Assembly: GCA_024693415.1 (NCBI GenBank)
Contig: JAILKX010000172.1
Location: 1 to 11,316, forward strand
Reading direction: 5' to 3'
Source of the DNA: Bacilli bacterium
GTDB taxonomy: Bacteria > Bacillota_I > Bacilli_A > RFN20 > CAG-826
DNA: 11,316 nucleotides
The position numbers and the translations under genes are program-made. The notes below the pieces were generated by a model. The model was given only the letters and a program-made list of their open reading frames with translations, had not been told where the DNA came from and ran no database searches. Below, piece by piece: positions 1-7,251 of the stretch. Each line of letters starts with the position of its first letter. Positions within the stretch are counted from its first letter, which is position 1.

Positions 1-217
1 GGTGGCCGAGGTCTGCAACGTCATGGCCTCTCTTCGAAAGGAAGGCGTGACGATGATCCTCGTCACCCATCAGATCGAATTCGCGAAGAAGATCTCCAGC
101 AAGACGCTCTTCCTTTCCAAAGGGGAAGTCGATTGCCTTGGCCCGACGGAAGAGGTGTTCACCAACCCGACTCCGACCTTCAAACAGTTCCTTTCCGCCG
201 AAGCCAATCTAAAGTAA
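1..217 (+). CDS. Polar amino acid ABC transporter ATP-binding protein (3' end only)
   Basis: This is the C-terminal 71 codons of an ATPase subunit that would sit on the cytoplasmic face of an amino acid importer and hydrolyse ATP to drive uptake. The reading frame is open from base 2 and ends at TAA 215-217; the real start, Walker A, signature and Walker B motifs lie outside the window. Visible are the helix after the D-loop (AEVCNVMASLRKEG), the H-loop strand MILVTHQ with the switch histidine about 23 residues in, then the EFAKKISSKTLFLSKGEV strand-turn and a tail of the GPTEEVFTNP type. The spacing THQ-x-EFA followed by a 'G..EEVF.NP....F..FL' ending is typical of the GlnQ/HisP-like polar amino acid subfamily. 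The substrate cannot be told. A terminator follows directly. No partner permease or binding protein is visible, so they would lie upstream. Confidence 0.88.
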   Translation, partial: VAEVCNVMASLRKEGVTMILVTHQIEFAKKISSKTLFLSKGEVDCLGPTEEVFTNPTPTFKQFLSAEANLK

Positions 218-220
218 GAA

Positions 221-243
221 AACCGCGCTTTTGCGCGGCTTTC
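221..243. terminator. Bidirectional Rho-independent terminator
   Basis: A perfect 6-bp GC stem (CCGCGC 223-228, GCGCGG 233-238) with a TTTT loop lies between two convergent genes. On the minus strand the hairpin is followed by TTTTCTT, a fair U-tract, which would stop the epimerase operon ending at 277. On the plus strand the tail is only CTTTC, so it is weaker there but well placed, 5 bp after the ABC ATPase stop. Confidence 0.75.
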
Positions 244-276
244 GAATAAAATTGCTTGGTTTTTGCAGCGAAACCA

Positions 277-1155
277 TTAGATGGAAATCGTGTAAGAGAA
301 GTTATAAATCTCTCCTTTGCCGAGGTGAAGGAGAGTTTTCTTTTTGAGGATTTCCTTATCGCAATCGTCGTAGTCTGGGACCGACATCCAAGGCTCAAGC
401 GCCACATAGCTTCCGGTCTCGGGGAAGGACCAAACGACGAGGTAGTTGATCTCGTCGTACTGGAATTCGAGCGTGCGCCCATTGCCGCGAACAAGCTTCA
501 CGTGGTTTAGCCCCTCGCCTTTGACGCAGAGGGTTTTGTAATCGCGGAAGGTCTGCTTATCGGTCGGCAGGCTATCCCTTGTTCCATAATCCTCTTCGCC
601 AAGGACGAACTCGCCTTTGTCGTCGAAGCAGATGCGGGTCAATTTGGTCGGCTTGTCGAGCTTCACCGCGTTGTTGGAGGTATCGAGCCCATTTTCGTTC
701 TTTACGGAATCCACGATGAACGCGGGATGCGCCCCCAATCCAAACGGCATTGTCTCGCCGCCGGTGTTATCTATCGCGTACGCAACGCGCACGCGATTAT
801 CCTTAATGGAATAGGAGGCGGTGAACCGGAAGGGGAAGGGATATTCTTTCATGGTCTCTTCATTGGATTCGAAGACCAAAGAGATGGAATCCTTCTCCTG
901 CTCAAGCACCTTGAATTCATAATAACGGCACAGCCCATGGTTCCTGAGGGAATACTCTTTGCCGTTATGGGTGTACGTCTTCCCTTTGAGCCTAGCGATG
1001 AACGGGAAGATCGCGATGTCCTGCCCCTGCCAGGAATCGGGCTCCTTCTGATAAAGAAGCTCCTCGCTGTCCCTTTTGTCGAAGACGGACGCCAAGCAGC
1101 CGCCTAGTGACGAGACTTTGACCGACATGCGGTCCGATTCGATTTTGTATTCCAT
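277..1155 (-). CDS. Aldose 1-epimerase family protein (LacX-like mutarotase)
   Basis: A 292-residue cytoplasmic protein of the galactose mutarotase superfamily; family members interconvert alpha and beta anomers of aldoses such as glucose or galactose. The family pattern is clear: FPFIARLKGKTYTHNGKEY (about 50-68), NHG with His73, GAHPAF with His143, and ALEPW with Glu254 near the C-terminus. His143 and Glu254 match the catalytic acid and base of the family; His73 matches the substrate-contact histidine. The variant resembles LacX-type proteins rather than GalM. I chose ATG at 1155 because GGAGGA lies 6 nt upstream; an in-frame ATG at 1182 would place that ribosome site inside the coding region. 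It lies 40 bp after the TraX-family gene on the same strand with no terminator between, so they are probably co-transcribed. Its exact sugar is unknown; it could instead act on hexose-6-phosphate, as YeaD-type relatives do. Confidence 0.88.
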   Translation of the reverse strand: MEYKIESDRMSVKVSSLGGCLASVFDKRDSEELLYQKEPDSWQGQDIAIFPFIARLKGKTYTHNGKEYSLRNHGLCRYYEFKVLEQEKDSISLVFESNEETMKEYPFPFRFTASYSIKDNRVRVAYAIDNTGGETMPFGLGAHPAFIVDSVKNENGLDTSNNAVKLDKPTKLTRICFDDKGEFVLGEEDYGTRDSLPTDKQTFRDYKTLCVKGEGLNHVKLVRGNGRTLEFQYDEINYLVVWSFPETGSYVALEPWMSVPDYDDCDKEILKKKTLLHLGKGEIYNFSYTISI

Positions 1156-1195
1156 GCCATTTCCTCCCGAATTCACATACATGTGCCCGATATTT

Positions 1196-2203
1196 TTATA
1201 TCACAAACGGCATGACGATAAACATTGCAATCGCGATGATAATCAATACATGCCCTGGATAAAATAGGTATTCGAACCGCCTAAACCAGGGCGCGCTATA
1301 CCCGATTTGCCCGTTGTAGAAAAGGAGCAGGGGAAGCGCCAAGATCCCAAACATGCTGCCGTCTAACGCATACGGCCAGCCAAGCGGATCGATCATATAG
1401 AGGCTGAAATAGCCCATGACCGCGTAGTATCCACGCGTCAACGCCTCATTGAACGATTCGCTTTGCCCGCTATAGGCAAACGCAAAGACCAATAGAAGCA
1501 CGAGTTCGATGACCGTCACGAGCATTATGACCGCCGCGCCAACCAAAACCTGATAAGGAAGGGCGTTGACCCGCCCCTCGAATTTCTTCGTCAGCATCTT
1601 CTTGGTCCAATAAAAGCCTAGGAACAGCAATAGCCCATAATAACGGTAATCGGGGCTGAACGAGGAAATCAGGTAATAGAGTTTTCCCATCGGGGCCGCT
1701 AAAAGGTTATCGGCGATCGAGTGGAAGACCATATAGGCGACTGGAAGTACGGCCAGCCACCGCAGCTTCTTGTTGTCGTGCTCCAAGAAGTAGATGAATG
1801 AGGCGCACATCAATAGATCGACGAACGCGTTGTAATGGAATAAGCCTTGGTAATTGCTAAACGGAGTAAGCCCAAGAATCCCCGACCCCAATACGTTGAT
1901 GAGGCCCATCCCCAAGGCGAATATTGCTATACGCCCCACGTATTTTCGCCTGTCATGGCTATAGAACATGCCCTCGGAAAGCATGAATAGATAAAGTGGG
2001 AAAGCGATCCTTCCGATGAGCCTCATGATGTAGTAGGCGTAGATCATTGGGTGGTTCGGCACATTCCACCAGCCGTTCACCAGCATCAGGCAATCGATCG
2101 CGCCGTCGGCAAAATGATCGATGAACATCGTTGTCATCGCAATCACCTTCAAATGGAAGGAAGAGAGCTTTTGATATGGCCTTGCCTGCTCGAAGGTTTC
2201 CAT
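1196..2203 (-). CDS. TraX-family multi-pass membrane protein
   Basis: A 335-residue integral membrane protein. The N-terminal stretch HLKVIAMTTMFIDH (17-30) and the block RLIGRIAFPLYLF followed by MLSEGMFYSHDRRKYVGRI (61-92) match the TraX family pattern: a first helix ending in IDH, then 'GRIAFPLF.F...EG...T.....Y..R'. After this come seven or more hydrophobic segments, including 138-160, 215-245 and 285-335. TraX of F-like plasmids acetylates pilin at its N-terminus; chromosomal homologues in Bacillota occur without conjugation genes and are thought to be membrane acyltransferases acting on unknown targets. Nothing conjugative is visible here, so a pilin role is unlikely. The start at 2203 lacks any Shine-Dalgarno sequence; a perfect TATAAT lies 8 nt upstream, suggesting leaderless translation. 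It heads the operon with the epimerase. Confidence 0.85.
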   Translation of the reverse strand: METFEQARPYQKLSSFHLKVIAMTTMFIDHFADGAIDCLMLVNGWWNVPNHPMIYAYYIMRLIGRIAFPLYLFMLSEGMFYSHDRRKYVGRIAIFALGMGLINVLGSGILGLTPFSNYQGLFHYNAFVDLLMCASFIYFLEHDNKKLRWLAVLPVAYMVFHSIADNLLAAPMGKLYYLISSFSPDYRYYGLLLFLGFYWTKKMLTKKFEGRVNALPYQVLVGAAVIMLVTVIELVLLLVFAFAYSGQSESFNEALTRGYYAVMGYFSLYMIDPLGWPYALDGSMFGILALPLLLFYNGQIGYSAPWFRRFEYLFYPGHVLIIIAIAMFIVMPFVI

Positions 2204-2211
2204 ATGCTGAA

Positions 2212-2217
2212 ATTATA
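2212..2217 (-). promoter_or_regulatory. -10 box for a probably leaderless TraX transcript
   Basis: A perfect TATAAT on the minus strand ends 8 nt before the ATG at 2203. With the usual 6-7 nt from -10 to transcription start, the RNA would begin at or within 1-2 nt of the start codon. No purine-rich ribosome site exists between. The -35 is weak (GTTTCG at 2234-2239, 16-bp spacer), so the call rests mainly on the -10 and its position. Confidence 0.5.
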
Positions 2218-2335
2218 CGGCAAATCGAAGTCGCGAAACGAGGCCCCGCCCTACAAGAAACAAATGCAGCAACTCGTGAAATCATTGGACTCTTTTCATC
2301 AATCTCAACATAAAAATTCAGCGAGGTAAATAATT

Positions 2336-4540
2336 ATGAGAATGAAACCCACATCAGTTTTGTTTGCTCTTGCGATGACCCTTCCCTTAACCGGGTGCGG
2401 CGGCGCCGCGAAAGAGCAGATCAGCATTTCCTATGGCGGCGAAAGCAGCATTCTTTCCTTTGCCAAAAGCGAGATCCTCGCCTCCTCGGCTTCCTGCGAT
2501 ATCGAAGAAGGCGATAATGGGTACAAGATCACTTTTGAAACAGTGGACAAGAGCTTAGGAGAGCAGTCCTTTAGGACCGTGGTGGACGGAAAATCGATAC
2601 ACGTCTACGGCGGAGATGAAAATGGCCTCCTTTATGGCGGCCTCGCCTTAAGCGACTATATCAAGGCCAACGGCACCGTCGAAGGCTATGCCGCTCAGGC
2701 CGTTTCTCCTCGCCAAGAAGAGAGAATGCTCAAGGTCAATGCCCCTTTGGATATGCGCTGCCCGTCCTATTCCGACACTGGCGCGAACACCCAAGAGCAG
2801 ATCAAAGACATGTGGGATATCGACTTCTGGAAGGAATACTTCGCCGAAGCGGCGAGGAATCGCTTCAACGCGGTTAATCTCTGGTCCCTTAACCCCTTCC
2901 CGGTTCTGACGAAAGTCCCGGGCTACGAGGACTGCGCCCTCGACGATGTCTGGAAGACCAAGATCCCCTTCGACACCAATTACGCCGGCAACTGCAGCAA
3001 CGCCGTCCAGGAAAAGCATTGGGAAGAAGGCACCTATGACATCATCAAGACCATCACGATCGATGAGAAGATCGCCCACTTCAATTCGGTGATCGACCTC
3101 GCCCATGACCACGGCATCAAGTTCTATATCTCCTGCTGGAACGTCTATACCTTCGGGGAACATGGCAAATACGGCATCACGTCCTCTTTGGCCAACCCGA
3201 CCACCAAGGACTACTATGGCAAGGCCGTGACCGCCCTCCTCGAAACCTATCCGGGATTAGACGGACTCGGCGTCTGCACCGGCGAATACATGCTCACGTC
3301 CGACGTGGATTTGGGAGGCACCGAGGATTCGACCTTCAAGGAGCAGTGGCTCCATGACACCTATGGGGAATCCCTTAAGGCGTATCTCGCAAAGAACCCC
3401 AAGGATTTCAAATTGATCCACCGCATGCATTTCACGAACTATGCCGACATCGAGAAGATCTGGGGCGATATGCCTTGTCCGATGGACATCTCCACCAAAT
3501 ATTCGGATAACCATATGTTCGTCAACGGGGACCATCATTTCGCCGACGAAACCCTGAACGCCCTCCCCGATGGCAAATACTCCTTGCTCGAAATCCGCAA
3601 CTCGGATTGCTACAACCTCCGCATGGGCGACTATTCCTTCGTGAGCAATTACTACGCCAACATGGATAAGCTCTCCCACGTTTCCGGCGTCGTCTTCGGA
3701 AGCGACGGTTATGTCGACGGACGGGAATATTTCTATCAGGACGATTCCTTTAACGGCACCTTGTCCCTCAAGAAGCACTTCGCCTTCTATTCCCTCTTTG
3801 GCAATTTAGCCTATGACGCCTCTTTCTCGGAAGACCTTTACAAAGGGTTGTTCGCCTATCATTTCAAAGGCATCGACGAAGCGGCGGTGGGTGCCCTCTA
3901 CGACGCCCTTCAGCAAGGCTCTAAGGTAATCCCGACCGTCTCCTCCCTCTATTTCAACGACGGCGACGCCACCTGGTATGCCGAAGGAAATAACGCTCAC
4001 CCGAATTCATTCGGTTACCTGAACGTCAAGAGATGGGTCAACGCCAACAACGCCCACCCCTATGCAAATTGCATCTCAATATCCGAGTATTGCGGCCTTA
4101 TTCGCGACGGCGGAGCCATTCCCACCGATAAGGATAACCCCTTGACCATCGCCGCCAAACTCAAAGAGATCTCCGCTTCCGCCGAAGAGGCATACAAGAA
4201 GATCGCCATAACCGGCGAGGATAAGACCGCCAAGGAATTCCTCTCTTTGGCCCTCGACCAGCATTGCTTCTACCTCCTAGGCGAGTTCTATGCCGAGAAG
4301 ATCCTTGCGATCGTCGACCTCCGCGCCTATAACGATTTGGGCACCGAATCCAAGAAAGACGACGCCCTCACTCACATCAAGGCCTCCATCGATGCCTATG
4401 GCAAGTACGCCGAATCCTTCCACAAGAACTACAAGCCCATGTGGCTCACCTGGACCTGCGACCAAGACCTTAATGACCTTTATCAGCTCGCCAAAGAGGA
4501 TCAATCCGCGATTGAGAATTGGAAGAAGCGTAACTACTGA
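2336..4540 (+). CDS. Surface lipoprotein with alpha-glucuronidase (GH67-like) glycosidase architecture, paralog A
   Basis: A 734-residue predicted lipoprotein: a positively charged start, a hydrophobic stretch and lipobox LTGC with lipidated Cys21. Residues about 27-115 form an alpha/beta domain of the kind that precedes GH67 and GH20 catalytic domains, with GEQSFRTVVDGKSI and GGDENGLLYGGL (compare 'LG.eaF.I......I.GgdprGllYG'). From about 130 a TIM-barrel-like region carries LDMRCPSY, DIDFWKEYFAEAARNRFNAV, WNVYTFGEHGKYGIT (268-282) and DGLGVCTGEYM with Glu317, the best candidate acid residue, then SLLEIRN near 419 and FGSDGYVDGREYF near 454-466. The C-terminus (about 600-734) is helical. Family members cleave terminal uronic or other acidic sugars; the substrate here is unknown. 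GAGGT 8 nt before the ATG supports the start; a weak promoter (TTGGAC 2285, CATAAA 2309) is possible. It is paralogous to the genes at 4870-7083 and 10867 onward. Confidence 0.78.
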   Translation: MRMKPTSVLFALAMTLPLTGCGGAAKEQISISYGGESSILSFAKSEILASSASCDIEEGDNGYKITFETVDKSLGEQSFRTVVDGKSIHVYGGDENGLLYGGLALSDYIKANGTVEGYAAQAVSPRQEERMLKVNAPLDMRCPSYSDTGANTQEQIKDMWDIDFWKEYFAEAARNRFNAVNLWSLNPFPVLTKVPGYEDCALDDVWKTKIPFDTNYAGNCSNAVQEKHWEEGTYDIIKTITIDEKIAHFNSVIDLAHDHGIKFYISCWNVYTFGEHGKYGITSSLANPTTKDYYGKAVTALLETYPGLDGLGVCTGEYMLTSDVDLGGTEDSTFKEQWLHDTYGESLKAYLAKNPKDFKLIHRMHFTNYADIEKIWGDMPCPMDISTKYSDNHMFVNGDHHFADETLNALPDGKYSLLEIRNSDCYNLRMGDYSFVSNYYANMDKLSHVSGVVFGSDGYVDGREYFYQDDSFNGTLSLKKHFAFYSLFGNLAYDASFSEDLYKGLFAYHFKGIDEAAVGALYDALQQGSKVIPTVSSLYFNDGDATWYAEGNNAHPNSFGYLNVKRWVNANNAHPYANCISISEYCGLIRDGGAIPTDKDNPLTIAAKLKEISASAEEAYKKIAITGEDKTAKEFLSLALDQHCFYLLGEFYAEKILAIVDLRAYNDLGTESKKDDALTHIKASIDAYGKYAESFHKNYKPMWLTWTCDQDLNDLYQLAKEDQSAIENWKKRNY

Positions 4541-4558
4541 TAACGATCCCTCCTTTCT

Positions 4559-4584
4559 AAGCCCGGACAACCCCGGGCTTTTTT
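4559..4584 (+). terminator. Rho-independent terminator of paralog A
   Basis: An 8-bp stem, AAGCCCGG (4559-4566) with CCGGGCTT (4573-4580), a 6-nt loop and an uninterrupted T run 4579-4584, 18 bp after the stop codon. A textbook intrinsic terminator. Confidence 0.93.
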
Positions 4585-4600
4585 GAACGCCCGTAGGGCT

Positions 4601-4696
4601 CTGCCCGAGCATCCAAAAGATGCTGTCGGGGCAGGCCGCCGGAGGCGCCCCATCTTTCGCTCAATTTAGGCCGAATTTGCTTACACGCCCCCAATG
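4601..4696. repeat. Structured intergenic element, copy 1 (short form)
   Basis: This is one of two related non-coding elements in the window. It starts with a bulged hairpin: CTGCCCGA (4601-4608) and TGTCGGGGCAG (4624-4634) form the base, GCATC/GATGC (4609-4613/4619-4623) the tip with a CAAAA loop. A second GC-rich inverted repeat follows (GCCGCC GGA GGCG near 4635). The element ends with CGAATT, 4 nt, then TACACGCCCCCAATG (4682-4696). The block from GCTG through GGCCGC (4622-4639) and the terminal 15-mer recur exactly in copy 2 at 10510-10733. Direction of transcription is not known; the element starts 16 nt past the terminator T run of the upstream lipoprotein gene. Confidence 0.7.
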
Positions 4697-4730
4697 GATT
4701 CATATTTTGAAGGGCTTGGTTTGGCTGCAA

Positions 4731-4779
4731 AAGCGGTGATATGGGTCTTGATTTGCGGCAGGCACCCCATAGACCGCTT
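4731..4779. repeat. Long inverted repeat / hairpin between convergent genes
   Basis: AAGCGGT (4731-4737) pairs with ACCGCTT (4773-4779), and TATGGG (4740-4745) with CCCATA (4766-4771), giving 13 base pairs interrupted by a small internal loop around a 20-nt apical loop. There is no T run, so it is not a terminator. Two smaller inverted repeats follow: CGCTC/GAGCG across about 4781-4795, and CGCTG/CAGCG just after it. No gene lies in 4585-4869; it holds copy 1 of the repeated element, this hairpin and the terminator at 4811-4841. Confidence 0.5.
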
Positions 4780-4810
4780 CCGCTCATATCGAGCGCTGCC
4801 CAGCGGTATG

Positions 4811-4841
4811 AAAAAGCGACCATCTGGGAGGATGATCGCTT
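4811..4841 (-). terminator. Rho-independent terminator of paralog B
   Basis: On the minus strand AAGCGATCATC pairs with GATGGTCGCTT (11 bp with one U-G pair) around a CTCCCA loop; with the last two stem bases this gives a run of five T. It lies about 30 bp after the stop of the minus-strand lipoprotein gene. Confidence 0.9.
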
Positions 4842-4869
4842 GGTTTATGTTGTTGATGGCGGGGGATTA

Positions 4870-7083
4870 TTACCTATAGGTGCGGCATTTCCAGTTCTTG
4901 GCCGCTTCGATATCTTCTTTTACCCCGGCGGTAACGGTCGAGAAGGAGAAGATTCCGGCGCGGGAGAGGCGGACATTATCGCCGTAGCGGGCGATGGCGT
5001 CGTTAGCATAGGCTTCCCAGTAGGGGAGGGCTTCGGTGAGGAGGGTGATGGCCTCAGTCTGCTTAGCGGCGTCCCTGGTGTCGTTGTAAGTGCGAAGGGC
5101 AATGATGCCTTCGTACTTCTTGGCAAGGTATTTGGCGAAATTGCTCCAAGCCACTTGGTCTAATAGCATCGCGTCGAATTCCTTGTTCTGGCCCTTCCTC
5201 GATTCGAACTTGGCGTAGAGGGCATCCACTTTGGAAGCGGCGTCCCTTAAGGCGTTGATGATGTCGATCGGGGTGTTCTGGGTTATCGTCTCATTATTGA
5301 GGGTCGCGACGACGTATTCGGCGATCGATAGGGTGTTGCCATAGGGGTGCGAACTCTTGGAATTGATCATCTGCTTGACGCCGACATAACCATAGGAGCT
5401 TGGGTTGGTCCAGCTGGCTTCGGGGAACCAGACGTCGGTCTCGACATAGTAGAGGATGTTGGACTTGGGCAGGATCTTTCCGCCTTCGTTCATGATGTCG
5501 AAGAAGTCCTTTGCCTCGTCATCGGTGAGGGCCAGGTCAGAGAAATGGGCCTTGATTTTGTTCTTGATGAAGTCGTCGGTCAGGTCCTTTTGGTAGCCGA
5601 TGCGGCCAAGGAGCATGTAGTTCATCCAATGCTTGGCTTGGTAGAGCTGGCCTTTGAAATCGGGATCGGCATCGATGAATTCCTTGCCCTGGATATAGCC
5701 GTCGGAACCCATGAAGAACCCGGTGGCTTGCTTAGGCATCTTGTTGACGTAGGCGCGGAGGAAGTCGACGCCGCCATAGCGGTGGAAGAAGGCGTCGTCG
5801 TTGCGGACCTCGAGGAAGAGGCGCTGGCCCTCTTCCATGGTGGAGAGGGTGGTGTCGATGACGTGGGGCTCCTCGACCGAATACATGTGGGCGGTGGAGT
5901 ACTTATCGCTTAAGGAGAAGGTGCAGGGCAGGTCTCCCCAGATGGTCTTGAGGCCGGCCGCGTCGGCGAAGTGCATGCGGTGGATGAATTCGAAATCGCG
6001 GTCAGGGGTCTTGGCTAGCGACGCCTTGACGGCCTCGCCATAGGTGGAGTGGAGCCAAAGCTCATTCTCTTCGTCGCCATAGCCGACGCCTCCGCCGCTA
6101 GAAGAACCGCTTGAGGTCGGGGTGTTCATGTTCTCGCCAGCGGCGATGCCGATGCCATCGAGGTCCTGATAGGTGTCGATGAAAGTTTCGACCGCGGCGC
6201 GATAATAGGCGGTGGTGGTGGCGTTGTCCTGCTCGGCGGTGATGCCGTATTTGCCATGTTCGCCGAAGGTATAGACGTTCCAGAAGTAATAGTAGACCTT
6301 GATGCCGCGGCTATGGGCGTAGGCGAAGACGTCCTTCCAGAACTGGATCTTCTCGTCGATCGTGATGGTCTTGACGACCTCATAGTTGCCCTCTTCATAC
6401 ATCTCTTCGCGGACGAGGTCGTTGCCGGTGCCCTTGAAGGAGTCGTCGAAGTACATGGTGGTGCGCCAGACGTCGTTGAGGGCGCAGTCCTCATATCCTG
6501 GGACCTTGACCATGCTCGGGAAGGGGTTCAGGTTCCACAGGGTCAGGTAATTCATGCGGTTGAGGGCCATCATGTCGAGCTCCTGCTTCCAGAAGTCCAT
6601 GTCCCACATGACGGGGATGTTGGCCTGGCCGGAATCGCCGCCGTCGGTATAGGACGGGGTGCGCATGTCGAGCGGGATATTGAATTTGAGCCCGCGCGCC
6701 TCAAGGCTCGGGGTGACCGAGGAGGCGACGACGCTTGACGCGCCGCCGAATTCGATCTGCTCAGCGATTGATAAACCGCCGTACATCAGGCCGGTTTCAT
6801 CGCCGCCGGTGACCTTGATCGATTTTCCGTCGACTTCGATCTTGTAGGCTTCTTTCCCCAGCTTTTCGTCAATGGCGGTCAGGTCGATCTGGTAGTCGCC
6901 GCCATCTTTGACGGTGCCGTTCCGCTTGGTTACCGCGGATTCGATCTGGCTGGATGCAAAAGCGGACAAAGCGTTGCCGTCAGCGACCGAAATCGACACG
7001 CTCTCGCCCTTTGATCCGCCGCAGCCCGCCAACACTGGGCAAGCCATGACGAACAAAAATAGTTTTCTCGCAATGTTTCTCAT
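4870..7083 (-). CDS. Surface lipoprotein with alpha-glucuronidase (GH67-like) glycosidase architecture, paralog B
   Basis: A 737-residue predicted lipoprotein with lipobox VLAGC (Cys21) followed by GGS. It aligns almost without gaps to paralog A over the first 320 residues: GGDETGLMYGGL in the N-terminal alpha/beta domain, PLDMRTPSY (137-145), VPGYEDCAL, KTITIDEKI, an identical WNVYTFGEHGKYGIT (268-282), and DGIGIAAGENM with Glu317, the candidate catalytic acid. FIHRMHFAD, LFLEVRND and FMGSDGYIQGKEF also match. Right after the GENM motif it carries a flexible Ser/Gly-rich insert (SSGSSSGGG) absent from A, which could change access to the active site. AGG 9 nt before the ATG supports the start. 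The two genes are convergent, so they are not co-transcribed; this one is divergent from the two-component pair. Likely acts outside the cell on an acidic or substituted sugar; substrate unknown. Confidence 0.78.
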   Translation of the reverse strand: MRNIARKLFLFVMACPVLAGCGGSKGESVSISVADGNALSAFASSQIESAVTKRNGTVKDGGDYQIDLTAIDEKLGKEAYKIEVDGKSIKVTGGDETGLMYGGLSIAEQIEFGGASSVVASSVTPSLEARGLKFNIPLDMRTPSYTDGGDSGQANIPVMWDMDFWKQELDMMALNRMNYLTLWNLNPFPSMVKVPGYEDCALNDVWRTTMYFDDSFKGTGNDLVREEMYEEGNYEVVKTITIDEKIQFWKDVFAYAHSRGIKVYYYFWNVYTFGEHGKYGITAEQDNATTTAYYRAAVETFIDTYQDLDGIGIAAGENMNTPTSSGSSSGGGVGYGDEENELWLHSTYGEAVKASLAKTPDRDFEFIHRMHFADAAGLKTIWGDLPCTFSLSDKYSTAHMYSVEEPHVIDTTLSTMEEGQRLFLEVRNDDAFFHRYGGVDFLRAYVNKMPKQATGFFMGSDGYIQGKEFIDADPDFKGQLYQAKHWMNYMLLGRIGYQKDLTDDFIKNKIKAHFSDLALTDDEAKDFFDIMNEGGKILPKSNILYYVETDVWFPEASWTNPSSYGYVGVKQMINSKSSHPYGNTLSIAEYVVATLNNETITQNTPIDIINALRDAASKVDALYAKFESRKGQNKEFDAMLLDQVAWSNFAKYLAKKYEGIIALRTYNDTRDAAKQTEAITLLTEALPYWEAYANDAIARYGDNVRLSRAGIFSFSTVTAGVKEDIEAAKNWKCRTYR

Positions 7084-7104
7084 TTGTTTACCTCATAATT
7101 ATTC

Positions 7105-7135
7105 ATGCTACTTGCGCCGTGACCACGCTTGTCAA
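7105..7135 (-). promoter_or_regulatory. Candidate promoter of paralog B
   Basis: On the minus strand a perfect TTGACA (7130-7135) is followed after 19 bp by TAGCAT (7105-7110). The -35 is ideal; the -10 is mediocre and the spacer long. Transcription would start near 7098, leaving about 15 nt of leader that contains the AGGT ribosome site. Confidence 0.35.
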
Positions 7136-7193
7136 CGAATGCACGAATCGTCAATATTGTTGCGTGAAACGCGATATGACGCGCATTGTGTTT

Positions 7194-7222
7194 TTTACAA
7201 ACGTAATTTTGAGAATTACAAT
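7194..7222 (+). promoter_or_regulatory. Promoter of the two-component operon
   Basis: TTTACA (7194-7199), a 17-bp spacer and TACAAT (7217-7222) form a good sigma-A-type promoter; each hexamer has one mismatch. Transcription should start near 7229, just ahead of the ribosome site AGGAGG at 7238-7243. Confidence 0.7.
7203..7219. promoter_or_regulatory. Inverted repeat inside the two-component promoter (possible operator)
   Basis: GTAATT (7203-7208) and AATTAC (7214-7219) are perfect inverted copies separated by TTGAG. The repeat lies in the spacer and touches the -10, where a bound protein would block polymerase. It does not match the usual LytTR direct-repeat site, so the binding protein, if any, is unknown. 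Confidence 0.4.
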
Positions 7223-7251
7223 ATTAGATAATTTCCTAGGAGGAACGCCCT

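Noticed and set aside
1156..1182. Upstream start for the epimerase at 1182 (nine extra residues)
   Set aside because: The GGAGGA ribosome site lies inside that extension and is well spaced for ATG 1155; the extra residues do not fit the family's N-terminus.
4694..5163. Short plus-strand open frames in and after the convergent spacer
   Set aside because: No ribosome sites; they cross hairpins and run into the antisense of paralog B.
6256..6738. 160-aa plus-strand open frame opposite paralog B, with a similar 171-aa frame opposite paralog A at 2648-3163
   Set aside because: The two frames resemble each other only because the sense genes are paralogs. Both are antisense shadows without ribosome sites.
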